A stretch of 64,000 nucleotides of DNA from contig QAMM01000001.1 of NCBI GenBank assembly GCA_003150405.1, positions 183,590-247,589 on the forward strand, given 5' to 3'. A program made the translations under genes and the position numbers. This document shows, in pieces, positions 36,207 to 44,829 of the stretch (position 1 is the stretch's first letter; every line of letters begins with the position of its first letter). The notes beneath the pieces were generated by a model. It was not told the origin of the DNA and searched no databases. It saw only the letters and a list, made by a program, of their open reading frames with translations. Source of the DNA: Clostridiales bacterium (GTDB lineage: Bacteria; Bacillota; Clostridia; Oscillospirales; Ruminococcaceae).

Positions 36207-36590
36207 TTATTCGTGGTGATGGCCGCAGGTGTGGCCATGTTCATGACCTTCCCCGTGGTGATGGCTGCACTGCACGTTAGGATTATGCTGAAGCGCGCCG
36301 GAGAGGTAATCCGCTACAGCGGTCTCAATATCACCGGAAGCGCCTGCAACAAGCTCAATGCCAGCCGACTGGAGTGCCGCCTTTGCACCGCCGCCAATAC
36401 CGCCGCAAATTAACAGCGAAACGCCGTTTTGTTTGAGGATAACCGCAAGAGCCTCGTGACCGCTCATGGAAGTATCCAGATCAGAACGTGCGACAACCTT
36501 GCCTTCCTCAACGGTAAAGAGTTTAAAAAGTTTTGTGTGGCCGAAATGCTGGAATACCTGGTTCCCTTCGGCTGTGACTGCAATAACCAT
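36207..36590 (-). CDS. NifX/NifB-type iron-molybdenum-cofactor-binding domain protein
   Basis: 127-aa protein of the dinitrogenase Fe-Mo cofactor-binding family. Core: VIAVTAEGNQVFQHFGHTK, FTVEEGKV and LLICGGIGGGAKAALQSAGIEL (split). The C-terminal 22 residues are a His/Cys-rich tail (CSHHHGEGHEHGHTCGHHHE), suggesting metal binding. No nif genes are present in the window, so the role is more likely metal or Fe-S handling than nitrogen fixation. Third gene of an operon with DUF134 and Mrp; GGGAGG precedes it and a strong terminator follows. Confidence 0.88.
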   Translation of the reverse strand: MVIAVTAEGNQVFQHFGHTKLFKLFTVEEGKVVARSDLDTSMSGHEALAVILKQNGVSLLICGGIGGGAKAALQSAGIELVAGASGDIETAVADYLSGALQHNPNVQCSHHHGEGHEHGHTCGHHHE

Positions 36591-36681
36591 TTGCTTTTCC
36601 TCCCAAAGGCGAGGACCTGTTGAAGTCCCTGCAAATAAAATGTTTAAACCTCTTCACGGCAAAAGCCGGAATGCGCCAAGT

Positions 36682-37506
36682 TTACAGCGTTTCAATCAAG
36701 TCGGCGGCACCGTCGAGCCAATCGCCCTCAAACAATTCGATGACACCCTGATCCGCTGCCTGCGCGACTGCCGGGGAAACCGGGAGCTTGGCAAGAACCT
36801 TAATACCATAGCGAGAGGTGATTTCATCGATGTGGCTCTGACCGAACAGTTCAATTTTTTTGCCGCAGTCCGGGCATTCCACATAGCTGAGGTTCTCAAC
36901 AACGCCAAGGATCGGGATGTTCATCATATTCGCCATGTTGACCGCTTTTTCCACAATCATCGAGACGAGTTCCTGCGGAGAAGCGACAACAATGATACCG
37001 TCAAGCGGGAGAGACTGGAAAACGGTGAGCGGCACGTCGCCGGTTCCCGGAGGCATATCGACAAACATATAATCAACGTCCTGCCAGACCACGTCGGTCC
37101 AGAACTGCTGAACCACTCCCGCAAGGATCGGTCCGCGCCAGATGACCGGGTCGGTGTCATTTTCCAGCAGGAGGTTGACCGACATAATATCAATGCCGGT
37201 TTTGCTCTTGGCCGGGACAATGCCCCATTCGTTCGACATGGCTTTTTCCTTAATACCGAACGCTTTCGGAATTGACGGGCCGGTGATGTCTGCGTCAAAG
37301 ACAGCACTGTGGTGGCCGCGGCGGTTCATCAGAACCGCAAGCATGGAAGTGACCATGGATTTCCCGACGCCGCCTTTGCCGCTGACAACACCAATGACCT
37401 TTTTGACGGAACTCATTTCATTGAGGGAGAGCAGCATGCTCTCCTGTTCCCGCTCGCTGCAGTTCTGGCTACAGGAGCCACAATCGTGATTACAGGCTTC
37501 GCTCAT
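36682..37506 (-). CDS. Mrp/NBP35-type Fe-S cluster carrier ATPase
   Basis: 274-aa cytoplasmic P-loop ATPase that carries Fe-S clusters to apoproteins. N-terminal CNHDCGSCSQNC is an NBP35-like cysteine motif; Walker A is SGKGGVGKS (deviant, with the signature lysine), switch I FDADITGPSIPK, Walker B VDMPPGTGD, and the conserved CPDC of the scaffold class. The start at 37506 is 8 nt from AGGAG; the ATG two codons earlier is too close to it. Between DUF134 and NifX genes; the trio suggests a small Fe-S/metal cofactor system. Confidence 0.93.
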   Translation of the reverse strand: MSEACNHDCGSCSQNCSEREQESMLLSLNEMSSVKKVIGVVSGKGGVGKSMVTSMLAVLMNRRGHHSAVFDADITGPSIPKAFGIKEKAMSNEWGIVPAKSKTGIDIMSVNLLLENDTDPVIWRGPILAGVVQQFWTDVVWQDVDYMFVDMPPGTGDVPLTVFQSLPLDGIIVVASPQELVSMIVEKAVNMANMMNIPILGVVENLSYVECPDCGKKIELFGQSHIDEITSRYGIKVLAKLPVSPAVAQAADQGVIELFEGDWLDGAADLIETL

Positions 37507-37508
37507 TT

Positions 37509-37856
37509 TCATTTCTCCTCTTTGTTTTCAAACCGGCAGTGAGCGCAGGATTCCCTCTGCGCACAGGGGCGGTCTGTAATTTCGTAATTTCCGCCCTGAA
37601 TGGACAGGGCCTTTCCCAATACAATGGCTTCCGCCGTATGCCGGCGGGCCGAATACAGCACCCGCTGCAGCGTCCCGCGTGAAACATTCATCCGCCCGGC
37701 GGCCTCTGCCTGATCCATCCCCTCCAGATCACAAAGGCGCAGAGCTTCCAGTTCTTCCACGCTCATAACGATGGCCTGCCCTTCCCCGTGCTCCGGAGAA
37801 AAGCGGCGGCAGCCTGGCTCGGCGCAGACGCGCCTGCATTTTGCGCCTCTTGGCAT
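37509..37856 (-). CDS. DUF134 helix-turn-helix DNA-binding protein
   Basis: 115-aa predicted regulator. MPRGAKCRRVCAEPGCRRFSP is the DUF134 N-terminus with cysteines that may bind metal or a cluster; the sigma-70-region-4-like HTH is MSVEELEALRLCDLEGMDQAEAAGRMNVSRGTLQRVL (split, residues 31-68). C-terminal CAQRESCAHC adds more cysteines. Start at 37856 follows AAAGGAAG; a frame from 37886 would begin before a plausible ribosome site. First gene of the operon, read from a consensus promoter with a palindromic spacer, so autoregulation is likely. Ligand unknown; a Cys-based metal or redox signal is inferred. Confidence 0.88.
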   Translation of the reverse strand: MPRGAKCRRVCAEPGCRRFSPEHGEGQAIVMSVEELEALRLCDLEGMDQAEAAGRMNVSRGTLQRVLYSARRHTAEAIVLGKALSIQGGNYEITDRPCAQRESCAHCRFENKEEK

Positions 37857-37904
37857 CTGATACACTTCCTTTCGGACGACCGCCATCCGTTTTGGTTCCC
37901 TTTT

Positions 37905-37933
37905 ATTATAATGTGCATATGCACATTTGTCAA
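37905..37933 (-). promoter_or_regulatory. Consensus promoter with palindromic spacer (DUF134 operon operator)
   Basis: TTGACA (37928-37933), exactly 17 bp, TATAAT (37905-37910) on the minus strand. The spacer is nearly filled by the perfect 18-bp palindrome AATGTGCATATGCACATT (37910-37927). A repressor dimer there would block polymerase. The DUF134 protein just downstream is the obvious candidate. Confidence 0.88.
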
Positions 37934-37949
37934 CTCGTTCACATCACAG

Positions 37950-39140
37950 TTACGAATATGCAGTAAACCCGAGTTGTTTTAGTCCAAAACCAACATTTGG
38001 AAGCAACAATTTGTCCTGAATTGTATTCATGAATCCGTCAATTTTGCCGAGCATCTCCTCTACAAAATCCTCTTTGGAACCGTTTGAACCATTTCCACTT
38101 CTGAGCGAAAAGGAATCCAACTCCAACTGCATGGAGGATGAAACCGCCGATTTTTTCACCTCAGCCACCCCAGTGGCGTACCGGTTCGTATAAGCCAATT
38201 GGCACATGCCGTCATTTCCAAACGTCACAGATAAATATTCCTCTGCCTGAGCGCCTTCATACCGGAAAGTAATATCCCTCATATCCTCCCAGCACCATAT
38301 ATAATACAGCCCGTCTTGGTTGTTATGCTTCAGCATTTGGTAGCCGTGAATATCGTCTGGAGGAATCTGCGTGACCACCCATGCGCTGAGAGAATAATAC
38401 GGCTGCGATGGATCCGGATGGCCGCAATAATCGCAGAGATATTTCCCATAATCATGTCTGGGGGCGGTATAAGCGTCTGTATAGTGATACCCGCACTTGG
38501 AACAGGTATGCACCGTATACCCTTGTTCTGTGCAGGAGGGCCTAACTGTTTCCGCAATAAACGTATGAGAGCAACCCTGCGGCTGTGACGGGGAATCGGC
38601 TTGAGACTGCGGCTGCGTACCGGACTGCGGTGAAATCTGCTGTTCCGGTTGCTGCTCAGACTGGGAAAAGGCCGCTTCACCCTCTTCGCCGAAGGAGGCG
38701 CTTTCACTGCTGGGTGCTTCCGGAAGCGGTTGCGTTTCCTGCGGCGCGGAGAACTCTCTCATGATACTTTTTGGCAAAAGGTTCGCAGACCCGCCGTCAC
38801 TTCCACTGACTGCAACGGTTTGATTCTGTATAAGCGCAACCGCAAGGACAACCCCTGCGAGAAACAAAACAGCCAGGCACCCGGATACAACCGCTGTTCT
38901 TTTTTTACTGAAAAAACGCCCATGCCCAGCCAGTTTCCGATCCGCCTGTGCCTGCAAGGCACTTGCCAACGTTTCCGGCGCTGCATCTAGTGCATCTGCC
39001 AAAGGCGACAACTGACTTTCCGGAATAGTGGCACCGGACTCCCATTCGGAAAGCTCCTTAACGGTTATACCAAGTTTTTCTGCCAGAACAGGCCGCGATA
39101 AATGTTTTTTACGACGTAATTTTGCAAGCTGCTTCATCAT
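37950..39140 (-). CDS. Membrane-anchored HTH protein with Cys-rich extracytoplasmic domain
   Basis: 396-aa protein. Residues 1-65 are an XRE-type helix-turn-helix (LRRKKHLSRPVLAEKLGITVKELSEWESG, split), residues about 84-103 one membrane helix (AVVSGCLAVLFLAGVVLAVAL), 110-190 a Ser/Gln/Pro-rich linker, and 190-245 a repeated Cys-rich module (CSHTF...CTEQGYTVHTCSKCGYHYTD...CDYCGHPD) seen in clostridial surface proteins. The remainder is a globular domain I do not recognise. The layout suggests a one-component membrane sensor or anti-sigma-like regulator. The ATG at 39140 follows GGGGGC weakly. Its stop is only 17 nt from the DUF134 promoter. Confidence 0.75.
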   Translation of the reverse strand: MMKQLAKLRRKKHLSRPVLAEKLGITVKELSEWESGATIPESQLSPLADALDAAPETLASALQAQADRKLAGHGRFFSKKRTAVVSGCLAVLFLAGVVLAVALIQNQTVAVSGSDGGSANLLPKSIMREFSAPQETQPLPEAPSSESASFGEEGEAAFSQSEQQPEQQISPQSGTQPQSQADSPSQPQGCSHTFIAETVRPSCTEQGYTVHTCSKCGYHYTDAYTAPRHDYGKYLCDYCGHPDPSQPYYSLSAWVVTQIPPDDIHGYQMLKHNNQDGLYYIWCWEDMRDITFRYEGAQAEEYLSVTFGNDGMCQLAYTNRYATGVAEVKKSAVSSSMQLELDSFSLRSGNGSNGSKEDFVEEMLGKIDGFMNTIQDKLLLPNVGFGLKQLGFTAYS

Positions 39141-39207
39141 TGTTTGCCCCCTGTTTCATACGCACAAGACGCCTGTCCTTTCTGGGCGGCCCGTACAGTA
39201 TAGTATG

Positions 39208-39241
39208 GCAAAAGCGGCCAAAAGAGCATTCTTTTGACCGC
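39208..39241 (-). terminator. Terminator of the fatty-acid operon
   Basis: GCGGCCAAAAGA (39214-39225) and TCTTTTGACCGC (39230-39241) form a stem with one mismatch, ending on the minus strand in CTTTTGCC. It lies 40 nt beyond acpP. Confidence 0.75.
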
Positions 39242-39282
39242 CTCCATTGTTATTCATCTGTAACCGATAAACTTGTGTGTGA

Positions 39283-39510
39283 TTACGCGTTGTCTTCAAT
39301 GTATTTCACGATATCGCCAACGGTTTTGATGTTTTCAACCTGATCGTCCGGGATTTCAACATCAAACTCCTCTTCAAGGGACATTACCAGATCGACGAAA
39401 TCGAGGGAGTCAGCACCCAAATCTTCGGTGACAGAAGCCTCCATTGTAACCTTTTCCTCTTCGACATCCAACTGGTCAACCAAAATGTCTCTTACTTTTT
39501 CGAATACCAT
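39283..39510 (-). CDS. acpP: Acyl carrier protein
   Basis: 75-aa acidic carrier. The phosphopantetheine serine is in [39 protein letters not shown] opens the protein. Start at 39510 is 6 nt from GAGGAGG; the ATG-free extension to 39525 is not used. It is the last gene of the fab/acc operon, 63 nt after accA, an uncommon place since acpP normally follows fabH near the front. Confidence 0.96.
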   Translation of the reverse strand: MVFEKVRDILVDQLDVEEEKVTMEASVTEDLGADSLDFVDLVMSLEEEFDVEIPDDQVENIKTVGDIVKYIEDNA

Positions 39511-39573
39511 GATAATCCTCCTCAAATTGTTTCAAAGCGTACCAAACGAGCCTATCAACATCATGGCTCTTAT

Positions 39574-40377
39574 TTACTCTGAATATACGCCAATTTTTCT
39601 GAATTTATTATAGCGGCTATCCAGTAAAATATCAATATCTATTTTGGACAATTTTTCTAATGTTTCTGACAGATATTGTGAAATGTGTTCGGCGGTCTCC
39701 ACCGGATCGGTATGAGCGTCTCCGTTCGCCTCAGGGATAATCGCCTCGGCAACTCCAAAACCGACCAAGTCCTCCGCGGTTATTTTGAGCACTTCGGCCG
39801 CTTCTTTTTCACGGGAAGCGTCTTTCCAAAGGATGCTGGCACAACCGCGCGGCGAGATAACCGAATACAGGGCGTTTTCCAGCATGGCGAGCTCGTCGCA
39901 GACGCCAAGCGCCAGCGCGCCGCCGCTCCCGCCCTCACCGAGGACAATAGAAATAATAGGGGTTTTCAAACCGATAAACTCAAACATATTTCGTGCAATG
40001 GCCTCACCCTGTCCCCGCTCCTCCGCAGCGATGCCGCAGAAAGCGCCGGGGGTGTCAATAAAACAGACGATAGGCCGGCGGAACTTTTCTGCCTGCCGGG
40101 CAAGGCGCAGCGCCTTGCGGTATCCTTCCGGATGCGGCATGGCAAAGTTGCAGTTCTTGTTCTCGTTAATGTTGCGGCCTTTGACCTGGGCGATGACGGT
40201 GACCGGGGTACCGTGGAAACTCGCCACACCGCCGGTGATAGCGGCGTCGTCCCCATACAGGCGGTCGCCGTGCATTTCAAAATACTCTTCAAACAGGAGC
40301 GGGATATAATCGTTGATGGTGGGGCGCTCTTTGTTGCGGATAACCTCCATGCGCTCCCATGCAGTTCTGCTGTTCAT
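39574..40377 (-). CDS. accA: Acetyl-CoA carboxylase carboxyltransferase alpha subunit
   Basis: 267-aa crotonase-fold subunit that, with AccD, moves the carboxyl group from carboxybiotin to acetyl-CoA to give malonyl-CoA. Recognised from RPTINDYIPLLFEEYFEMHGDRLYGDD (split), FIDTPGAFCGIAAEERGQGEAIARN and the GEGGSGGALALGVCDELAMLENALYSVISPRG block (split). Short form lacking the N-terminal helix extension of E. coli AccA. ATG shares one base with the accD stop. Confidence 0.97.
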   Translation of the reverse strand: MNSRTAWERMEVIRNKERPTINDYIPLLFEEYFEMHGDRLYGDDAAITGGVASFHGTPVTVIAQVKGRNINENKNCNFAMPHPEGYRKALRLARQAEKFRRPIVCFIDTPGAFCGIAAEERGQGEAIARNMFEFIGLKTPIISIVLGEGGSGGALALGVCDELAMLENALYSVISPRGCASILWKDASREKEAAEVLKITAEDLVGFGVAEAIIPEANGDAHTDPVETAEHISQYLSETLEKLSKIDIDILLDSRYNKFRKIGVYSE

Positions 40378-41237
40378 TACGCACCCTCCTTTGTGTGAAG
40401 CCGGATGAGGTGGGACAGGGTGCGGCGCATCTTATCGCGGCCGACAATCATATCGGCAAAACCGTGCTGCAACAGAAATTCGGCGGATTGAAAATCGTCC
40501 GGAAGATGCTGCTTGATGGTGCTTTCAATGACGCGGCGGCCGGCAAAACCGACCAGAACCTTCGGCTCCGCGATGATGACGTCTCCGAGTGATGCAAACG
40601 AGGCGGTGACACCGCCGGTAGTCGGATCGGTGAGAACGGTGATATACAGCAAGCCCTTTTTACTGTGGCGGGCGGCTGCGGCAGAGGTTTTCGCCATCTG
40701 CATCAGCGAAATGATGCCCTCCTGCATGCGGGCGCCGCCGCTCGCGGCAAAAATAATGACCGGGAGCTTTTTCTCAGTGGCGCGTTCAAAGGCACGGGTG
40801 ATTTTTTCGCCGACAACCGAACCCATGGAAGCCATCATAAAACGGGAATCCATAATGGCAATGACGGTACGGTTTCCGCGGATGGTGCATTCCCCGGTAA
40901 TAACAGCGTCCTTGAGCCCGGTAGATTTGCGCAGAGCCTCTGCCTTTTCCGCATAATCGGCAAACTCCAGCGGATTTTGGCTGATCATATCCGGGTCGTA
41001 TTCAATAAAACTATCCTTATCCACCGTGATAGCAAGCCGTTCCGGCGCCGTCAGGCGGGCGTGGTAGCCGCAGGCCTCACAGACCTTGTGAGCCTCCTCA
41101 AACGCTTCGGCAAAGGCAACCTTGCCGCAGCGGGGACATTTGAACAGCAGGTTGGACGGGATGTTCACCTTGCTACTGGGCTGCCTGGGTTCCTGGGCGG
41201 AACGCGTTTTGACGATTTTAAACAAGTCTTCTAACAA
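40377..41237 (-). CDS. accD: Acetyl-CoA carboxylase carboxyltransferase beta subunit
   Basis: 286-aa partner of AccA. The N-terminal zinc finger is CPRCGKVAF...CEACGYH (residues about 34-56); the crotonase core shows RFMMASMGSVVGEKITRAFE and FAASGGARMQEGIISLMQMAKTSAA (split). The initiator is TTG at 41235-41237, 7 nt after GAGGTGG, with no usable ATG. Between accC and accA. Confidence 0.96.
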   Translation of the reverse strand: MLEDLFKIVKTRSAQEPRQPSSKVNIPSNLLFKCPRCGKVAFAEAFEEAHKVCEACGYHARLTAPERLAITVDKDSFIEYDPDMISQNPLEFADYAEKAEALRKSTGLKDAVITGECTIRGNRTVIAIMDSRFMMASMGSVVGEKITRAFERATEKKLPVIIFAASGGARMQEGIISLMQMAKTSAAAARHSKKGLLYITVLTDPTTGGVTASFASLGDVIIAEPKVLVGFAGRRVIESTIKQHLPDDFQSAEFLLQHGFADMIVGRDKMRRTLSHLIRLHTKEGA

Positions 41238-41255
41238 AGCGGTGCCACCTCATTC

Positions 41256-42602
41256 CTATTTCATCACGTCTTTGCGGTTTAAAAAGCCAATGTCATAATT
41301 TGCGGACTCAAAATCCGGGTCGCGAATAAGCGAAAGCTGGAAGTCGATGTTGGTGTCAACCCCCTCGACCAGAAATTCCGCGAGCGCCCATTTCATTTTG
41401 GCGATTGCCTGCTCCCGGTCGGGCGCATAGGCGATAAGCTTTGCAATCATATTATCATAATACGGAGTGATTTCATACCCCTGGTAAACCGCACTGTCAA
41501 TCCGCACACCGGGGCCGCCCGGAAGATGGAGGGCGGTGATCCGGCCCGGAGAGGGACGGAAATTGAATTTTGGGTTTTCCGCATTGATCCGGCACTCAAT
41601 GGCGTGGCCGGTGAGTTTGACGTCCTTTTGCTCAAAAGGAAGCTCTTCTCCGCCCGCAATGAGAATTTGCTGCTTGACCAGGTCGATACCGGTCACCAGC
41701 TCAGTGATGGGGTGCTCAACCTGAATGCGGGTGTTCATCTCCATAAAATAAAAGTTGCGGTTGGCGTCCACCAGGAATTCAACGGTGCCGGCGTTCCAGT
41801 AACCGCAGGCTTCCGCTGCTTTGACCGCGGCTTCGCCCATGCGGGCGCGGAGCTCCTCGGTCATAAAGGGGCTCGGCGCTTCCTCCAGCACCTTCTGGTT
41901 GCGCCGCTGGAGCGAGCAGTCCCGCTCGCCCAAATGAACAACATTGCCGTGCTGATCGGCCAAAATTTGAATTTCAATGTGGCGGGGGTTGACGATGAAC
42001 TTTTCAATGTAAATTTCATCGCTGCCAAAAAACTGGAGCGCCTCCTGCTGCGCGGCGGTGACGGCGTTTTCCAGCTCGGAATCATCTCGGACCATGCGAA
42101 TGCCGCGTCCGCCGCCGCCCGCTGAGGCTTTGACCATGACGGGGTAACCAATGGCGTCGGCAATATCAAACGCCTCTTTCATGGTTTTAACCACGCCATC
42201 CGAACCTGGGACGACCGGGACACCAGCTTTTTTCATGGTATCCTTGGCGCGGGCCTTATCCCCCATAAGTTCAATGGATTCCGCGTTGGGGCCGATAAAA
42301 GCGACTCCGCACCGTTTGCAGGTGTTGGCAAAAGTAGCGTTTTCGGACAGGAAGCCGAAGCCGGGATGAATGGCATCTGCTCCGGTGATTTCGCAGGCGG
42401 CAAGCAGCGCGCCGACGTTTAAGTAGCTGTCTTTGGTCGCCGCCGGGCCAATGCAGACGGATTCATCCGCAATTTGGGCGTGAAGGGCGCCGCGGTCTGC
42501 CTCGGAAAAAACGGCAACGGTCTGAATGCCGAGCTCCCGGCAGGCCCTGATGATGCGCACCGCAATTTCGCCGCGGTTTGCAATCAATACCTTGGTAAGC
42601 AT
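41256..42602 (-). CDS. accC: Biotin carboxylase
   Basis: 448-aa ATP-grasp enzyme that carboxylates biotin on AccB. MLTKVLIANRGEIAVRIIRAC start, glycine-rich loop KASAGGGGRGIRMV, FIVNPRHIEIQILADQHGNVVHLGERDCSLQRRNQKVLEEAPS (split), and FMEMNTRIQVEHPITELVTGIDLV (split) with catalytic residues. Standard length. Between fabZ and accD. Confidence 0.98.
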   Translation of the reverse strand: MLTKVLIANRGEIAVRIIRACRELGIQTVAVFSEADRGALHAQIADESVCIGPAATKDSYLNVGALLAACEITGADAIHPGFGFLSENATFANTCKRCGVAFIGPNAESIELMGDKARAKDTMKKAGVPVVPGSDGVVKTMKEAFDIADAIGYPVMVKASAGGGGRGIRMVRDDSELENAVTAAQQEALQFFGSDEIYIEKFIVNPRHIEIQILADQHGNVVHLGERDCSLQRRNQKVLEEAPSPFMTEELRARMGEAAVKAAEACGYWNAGTVEFLVDANRNFYFMEMNTRIQVEHPITELVTGIDLVKQQILIAGGEELPFEQKDVKLTGHAIECRINAENPKFNFRPSPGRITALHLPGGPGVRIDSAVYQGYEITPYYDNMIAKLIAYAPDREQAIAKMKWALAEFLVEGVDTNIDFQLSLIRDPDFESANYDIGFLNRKDVMK

Positions 42603-42651
42603 AAGGAACTATCCCTTTCGTCTGTATGGGTTTACACGGCCTTACGCCGTG

Positions 42652-43083
42652 TTATCTCTGGAGCGCGCAGGTAATCTCTGCGCTGACAGCGCGTTCCTCG
42701 CCGACAAAGGCCTCCGCCTTGCAGACGCCGATAGGGCCGCGCTGCTTGATGATTTCAACCTCCAGCCGGAGGGTCTCACCCGGCAGAACCTGGCGGCGGA
42801 ACCGCGCCTTATCAATACCGGCATAAAAAGCAATTTTACCCTTGTTCTCCGGTACGCTGAGGATGCACACAGCACCCGCCTGCGCAAGCATTTCCATGGT
42901 GAGAACACCTGGCTGAACCGGATAATCCGGGAAATGGCCCTTGAACCAGAACTCATCCTCTTTAAGATGTTTGAGGGCGGTGCAACGCACACCCGGTTCC
43001 AGTGCAACGACTTCGTCGATGAGGAGGAAAGGATCGCGGTGGGGAATAATCTCCATAATCTGTTCACGGTTTAAAACTGCCAT
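42652..43083 (-). CDS. fabZ: 3-hydroxyacyl-ACP dehydratase FabZ
   Basis: 143-aa hot-dog-fold dehydratase of the elongation cycle. Catalytic His in PHRDPFLLIDEV and Glu in the motif FKGHFPDYPVQPGVLTMEMLAQAGA (split). One of two possible dehydratases in type II synthesis; no fabM or fabA is nearby. Between accB and accC. Confidence 0.97.
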   Translation of the reverse strand: MAVLNREQIMEIIPHRDPFLLIDEVVALEPGVRCTALKHLKEDEFWFKGHFPDYPVQPGVLTMEMLAQAGAVCILSVPENKGKIAFYAGIDKARFRRQVLPGETLRLEVEIIKQRGPIGVCKAEAFVGEERAVSAEITCALQR

Positions 43084-43095
43084 TCCCTACCCCTC

Positions 43096-43539
43096 CTATT
43101 CAATACGCATAACCGGCTGGCCGAATTCAACCGGCTGGCCGTTTTCCACGAGGATTTCCGCCACTTTTCCGTCAAAGTCGCTTGCAACCTCATTCATAAG
43201 CTTCATGGATTCAATGATAAACAGGGTGTCGCCCTTCCGGACGCTGTCTCCCACCTGAACAAAGGGGTCTTTGTCCGGGCTGGAAGAACGGTAAAAAGTA
43301 CCGACAATCGGCGACTTGACCACCTTTCCGGAAAGCTCCGGAGGAGCGGCAGCCGGAGCCGGCTGCGCAGGCGATGCAGTGGCAGAAGCGGCCGGCTGGG
43401 GCGCAGCCTGAAGAATTGGCTGCGGTTCCTTCGCCTTTATTTTTACCTTAACACCGTCCGTCTCAAGTGAAAGCTCGCCGAGACCGGCGGCGGAGAGTTT
43501 ATCCATTAAAGAATATACATCTTCAAGTGTCAGTTTCAT
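43096..43539 (-). CDS. accB: Biotin carboxyl carrier protein
   Basis: 147-aa carrier of the biotin arm. N-terminal [26 protein letters not shown], an Ala/Pro-rich linker (residues about 40-75) and the C-terminal biotinyl domain with biotinylated Lys in ESMKLMNEV. The start at 43539 matches the family; upstream in-frame codons to 43572 overlap the fabF end. Ribosome site AGGGAG is 12-13 nt away, somewhat long, so an ATG at 43551 is not excluded. Confidence 0.93.
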   Translation of the reverse strand: MKLTLEDVYSLMDKLSAAGLGELSLETDGVKVKIKAKEPQPILQAAPQPAASATASPAQPAPAAAPPELSGKVVKSPIVGTFYRSSSPDKDPFVQVGDSVRKGDTLFIIESMKLMNEVASDFDGKVAEILVENGQPVEFGQPVMRIE

Positions 43540-43573
43540 AAGTCCATCCATTCTCCCTAGCTGAGGAACCACC

Positions 43574-44809
43574 TCAGCCCTCGTATTTTTTCAAGCAGAG
43601 TGTGGCGTTGTGGCCGCCGAAGCCGAGCGAATTGGAAAGCGCAAAGCGAAAATCGACTTTGCGGGCGCCCTCGGTGACATAATCGAGGTCGCATTCCGGG
43701 TCCGGCTTTTGGTAGCCAATGGTCGGGGGAATGACCCCTTCCTCAAGAGCGAGCGCACAGGCAATGCTCTCCACAGCGCCGGCGGCGCCGAGCAGATGCC
43801 CGGTCATCGACTTGGTGGAGCTGACAGCGAGTTTTTCTGCCGCCTCTCCAAACGCAAGTTTAACAGCTTTGGTTTCATATTTATCGTTGAGCCCGGTTGA
43901 CGTGCCATGGGCATTGAGGTAGCCGACCTCCTCCGGAACTACGCCGGCCTCTTCCATTGCCAGTTTCATGGCGTGGGCGGCCGCTTCTCCCTCCGGCGAA
44001 GGACTGGTCATGTGGTAAGCGTCACAGGTGGCGCCGTAGCCGACAATTTCCGCATAAATATGGGCGCCGCGGGCCTTCGCGTGTTCCAATTCCTCCAGCA
44101 CAAGGATGGCGCCGCCTTCCCCCATGACAAAGCCGTCGCGGTCCGCATCAAACGGAATGGATGCACGGTCTGGATCGGTGCTCTTGGAGAGCGCCTTCAT
44201 GTTGTTGAATCCTGCCGCCGAAAACCTGGTGATGGTCGCTTCAGATCCGCCGGTGATGCAGGCGTCCAGATAGCCGTGTTTGATGGCATGGAACGCCTCG
44301 CCAATGGCGTGGCTTGAGGTGGCGCAGGCTGTAACCGGGCAGTAGTTAAGGCCCTTAAAGCCGGTTTTCATGGCAATGGTGCCCGCCGCCATATTGGAGA
44401 TCATCATAGGGATAAAAAAGACCGAAACACGGTCTGGGCCTTTCTCCATAAGCTTGGTGTGCTCCGCCTCCAGCGTATGCAAACCGCCGATGCCGCTGCC
44501 GACAATGACGCCGACGCGGTAAGGATCCAAATCCTTCAAATCTGTGCCGCTGTCCTCCAGCGCATCCAGCGCGGCGACGACGGCAAACTGACAGAAGCGG
44601 TCGGTCCGGCGCACTTCTTTTTTATCAATGTATTTTGACGGGTCAAAGTCCTTGACCTCGGCCGCAATTTTCACATCCATATCCGAGGTGTCAAACGCGG
44701 TGATCGGTGCAAATCCGTGGCGGCCCGCCTTGAGACTTTCCCAGAATTCTGCGGGAGTCTTGCCAATTGGCGTAACCGCGCCCATTCCTGTAATAACGAC
44801 TCGTTTCAT
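43574..44809 (-). CDS. fabF: 3-oxoacyl-ACP synthase II
   Basis: 411-aa condensing enzyme of the elongation cycle. Cys-His-His triad: C in [17 protein letters not shown] in [12 protein letters not shown] in [17 protein letters not shown]. Begins [19 protein letters not shown] and ends in [15 protein letters not shown]. Full length. Between fabG and accB. Confidence 0.98.
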   Translation of the reverse strand: MKRVVITGMGAVTPIGKTPAEFWESLKAGRHGFAPITAFDTSDMDVKIAAEVKDFDPSKYIDKKEVRRTDRFCQFAVVAALDALEDSGTDLKDLDPYRVGVIVGSGIGGLHTLEAEHTKLMEKGPDRVSVFFIPMMISNMAAGTIAMKTGFKGLNYCPVTACATSSHAIGEAFHAIKHGYLDACITGGSEATITRFSAAGFNNMKALSKSTDPDRASIPFDADRDGFVMGEGGAILVLEELEHAKARGAHIYAEIVGYGATCDAYHMTSPSPEGEAAAHAMKLAMEEAGVVPEEVGYLNAHGTSTGLNDKYETKAVKLAFGEAAEKLAVSSTKSMTGHLLGAAGAVESIACALALEEGVIPPTIGYQKPDPECDLDYVTEGARKVDFRFALSNSLGFGGHNATLCLKKYEG

Positions 44810-44829
44810 AACTTCCCTCCGTACTGTTG

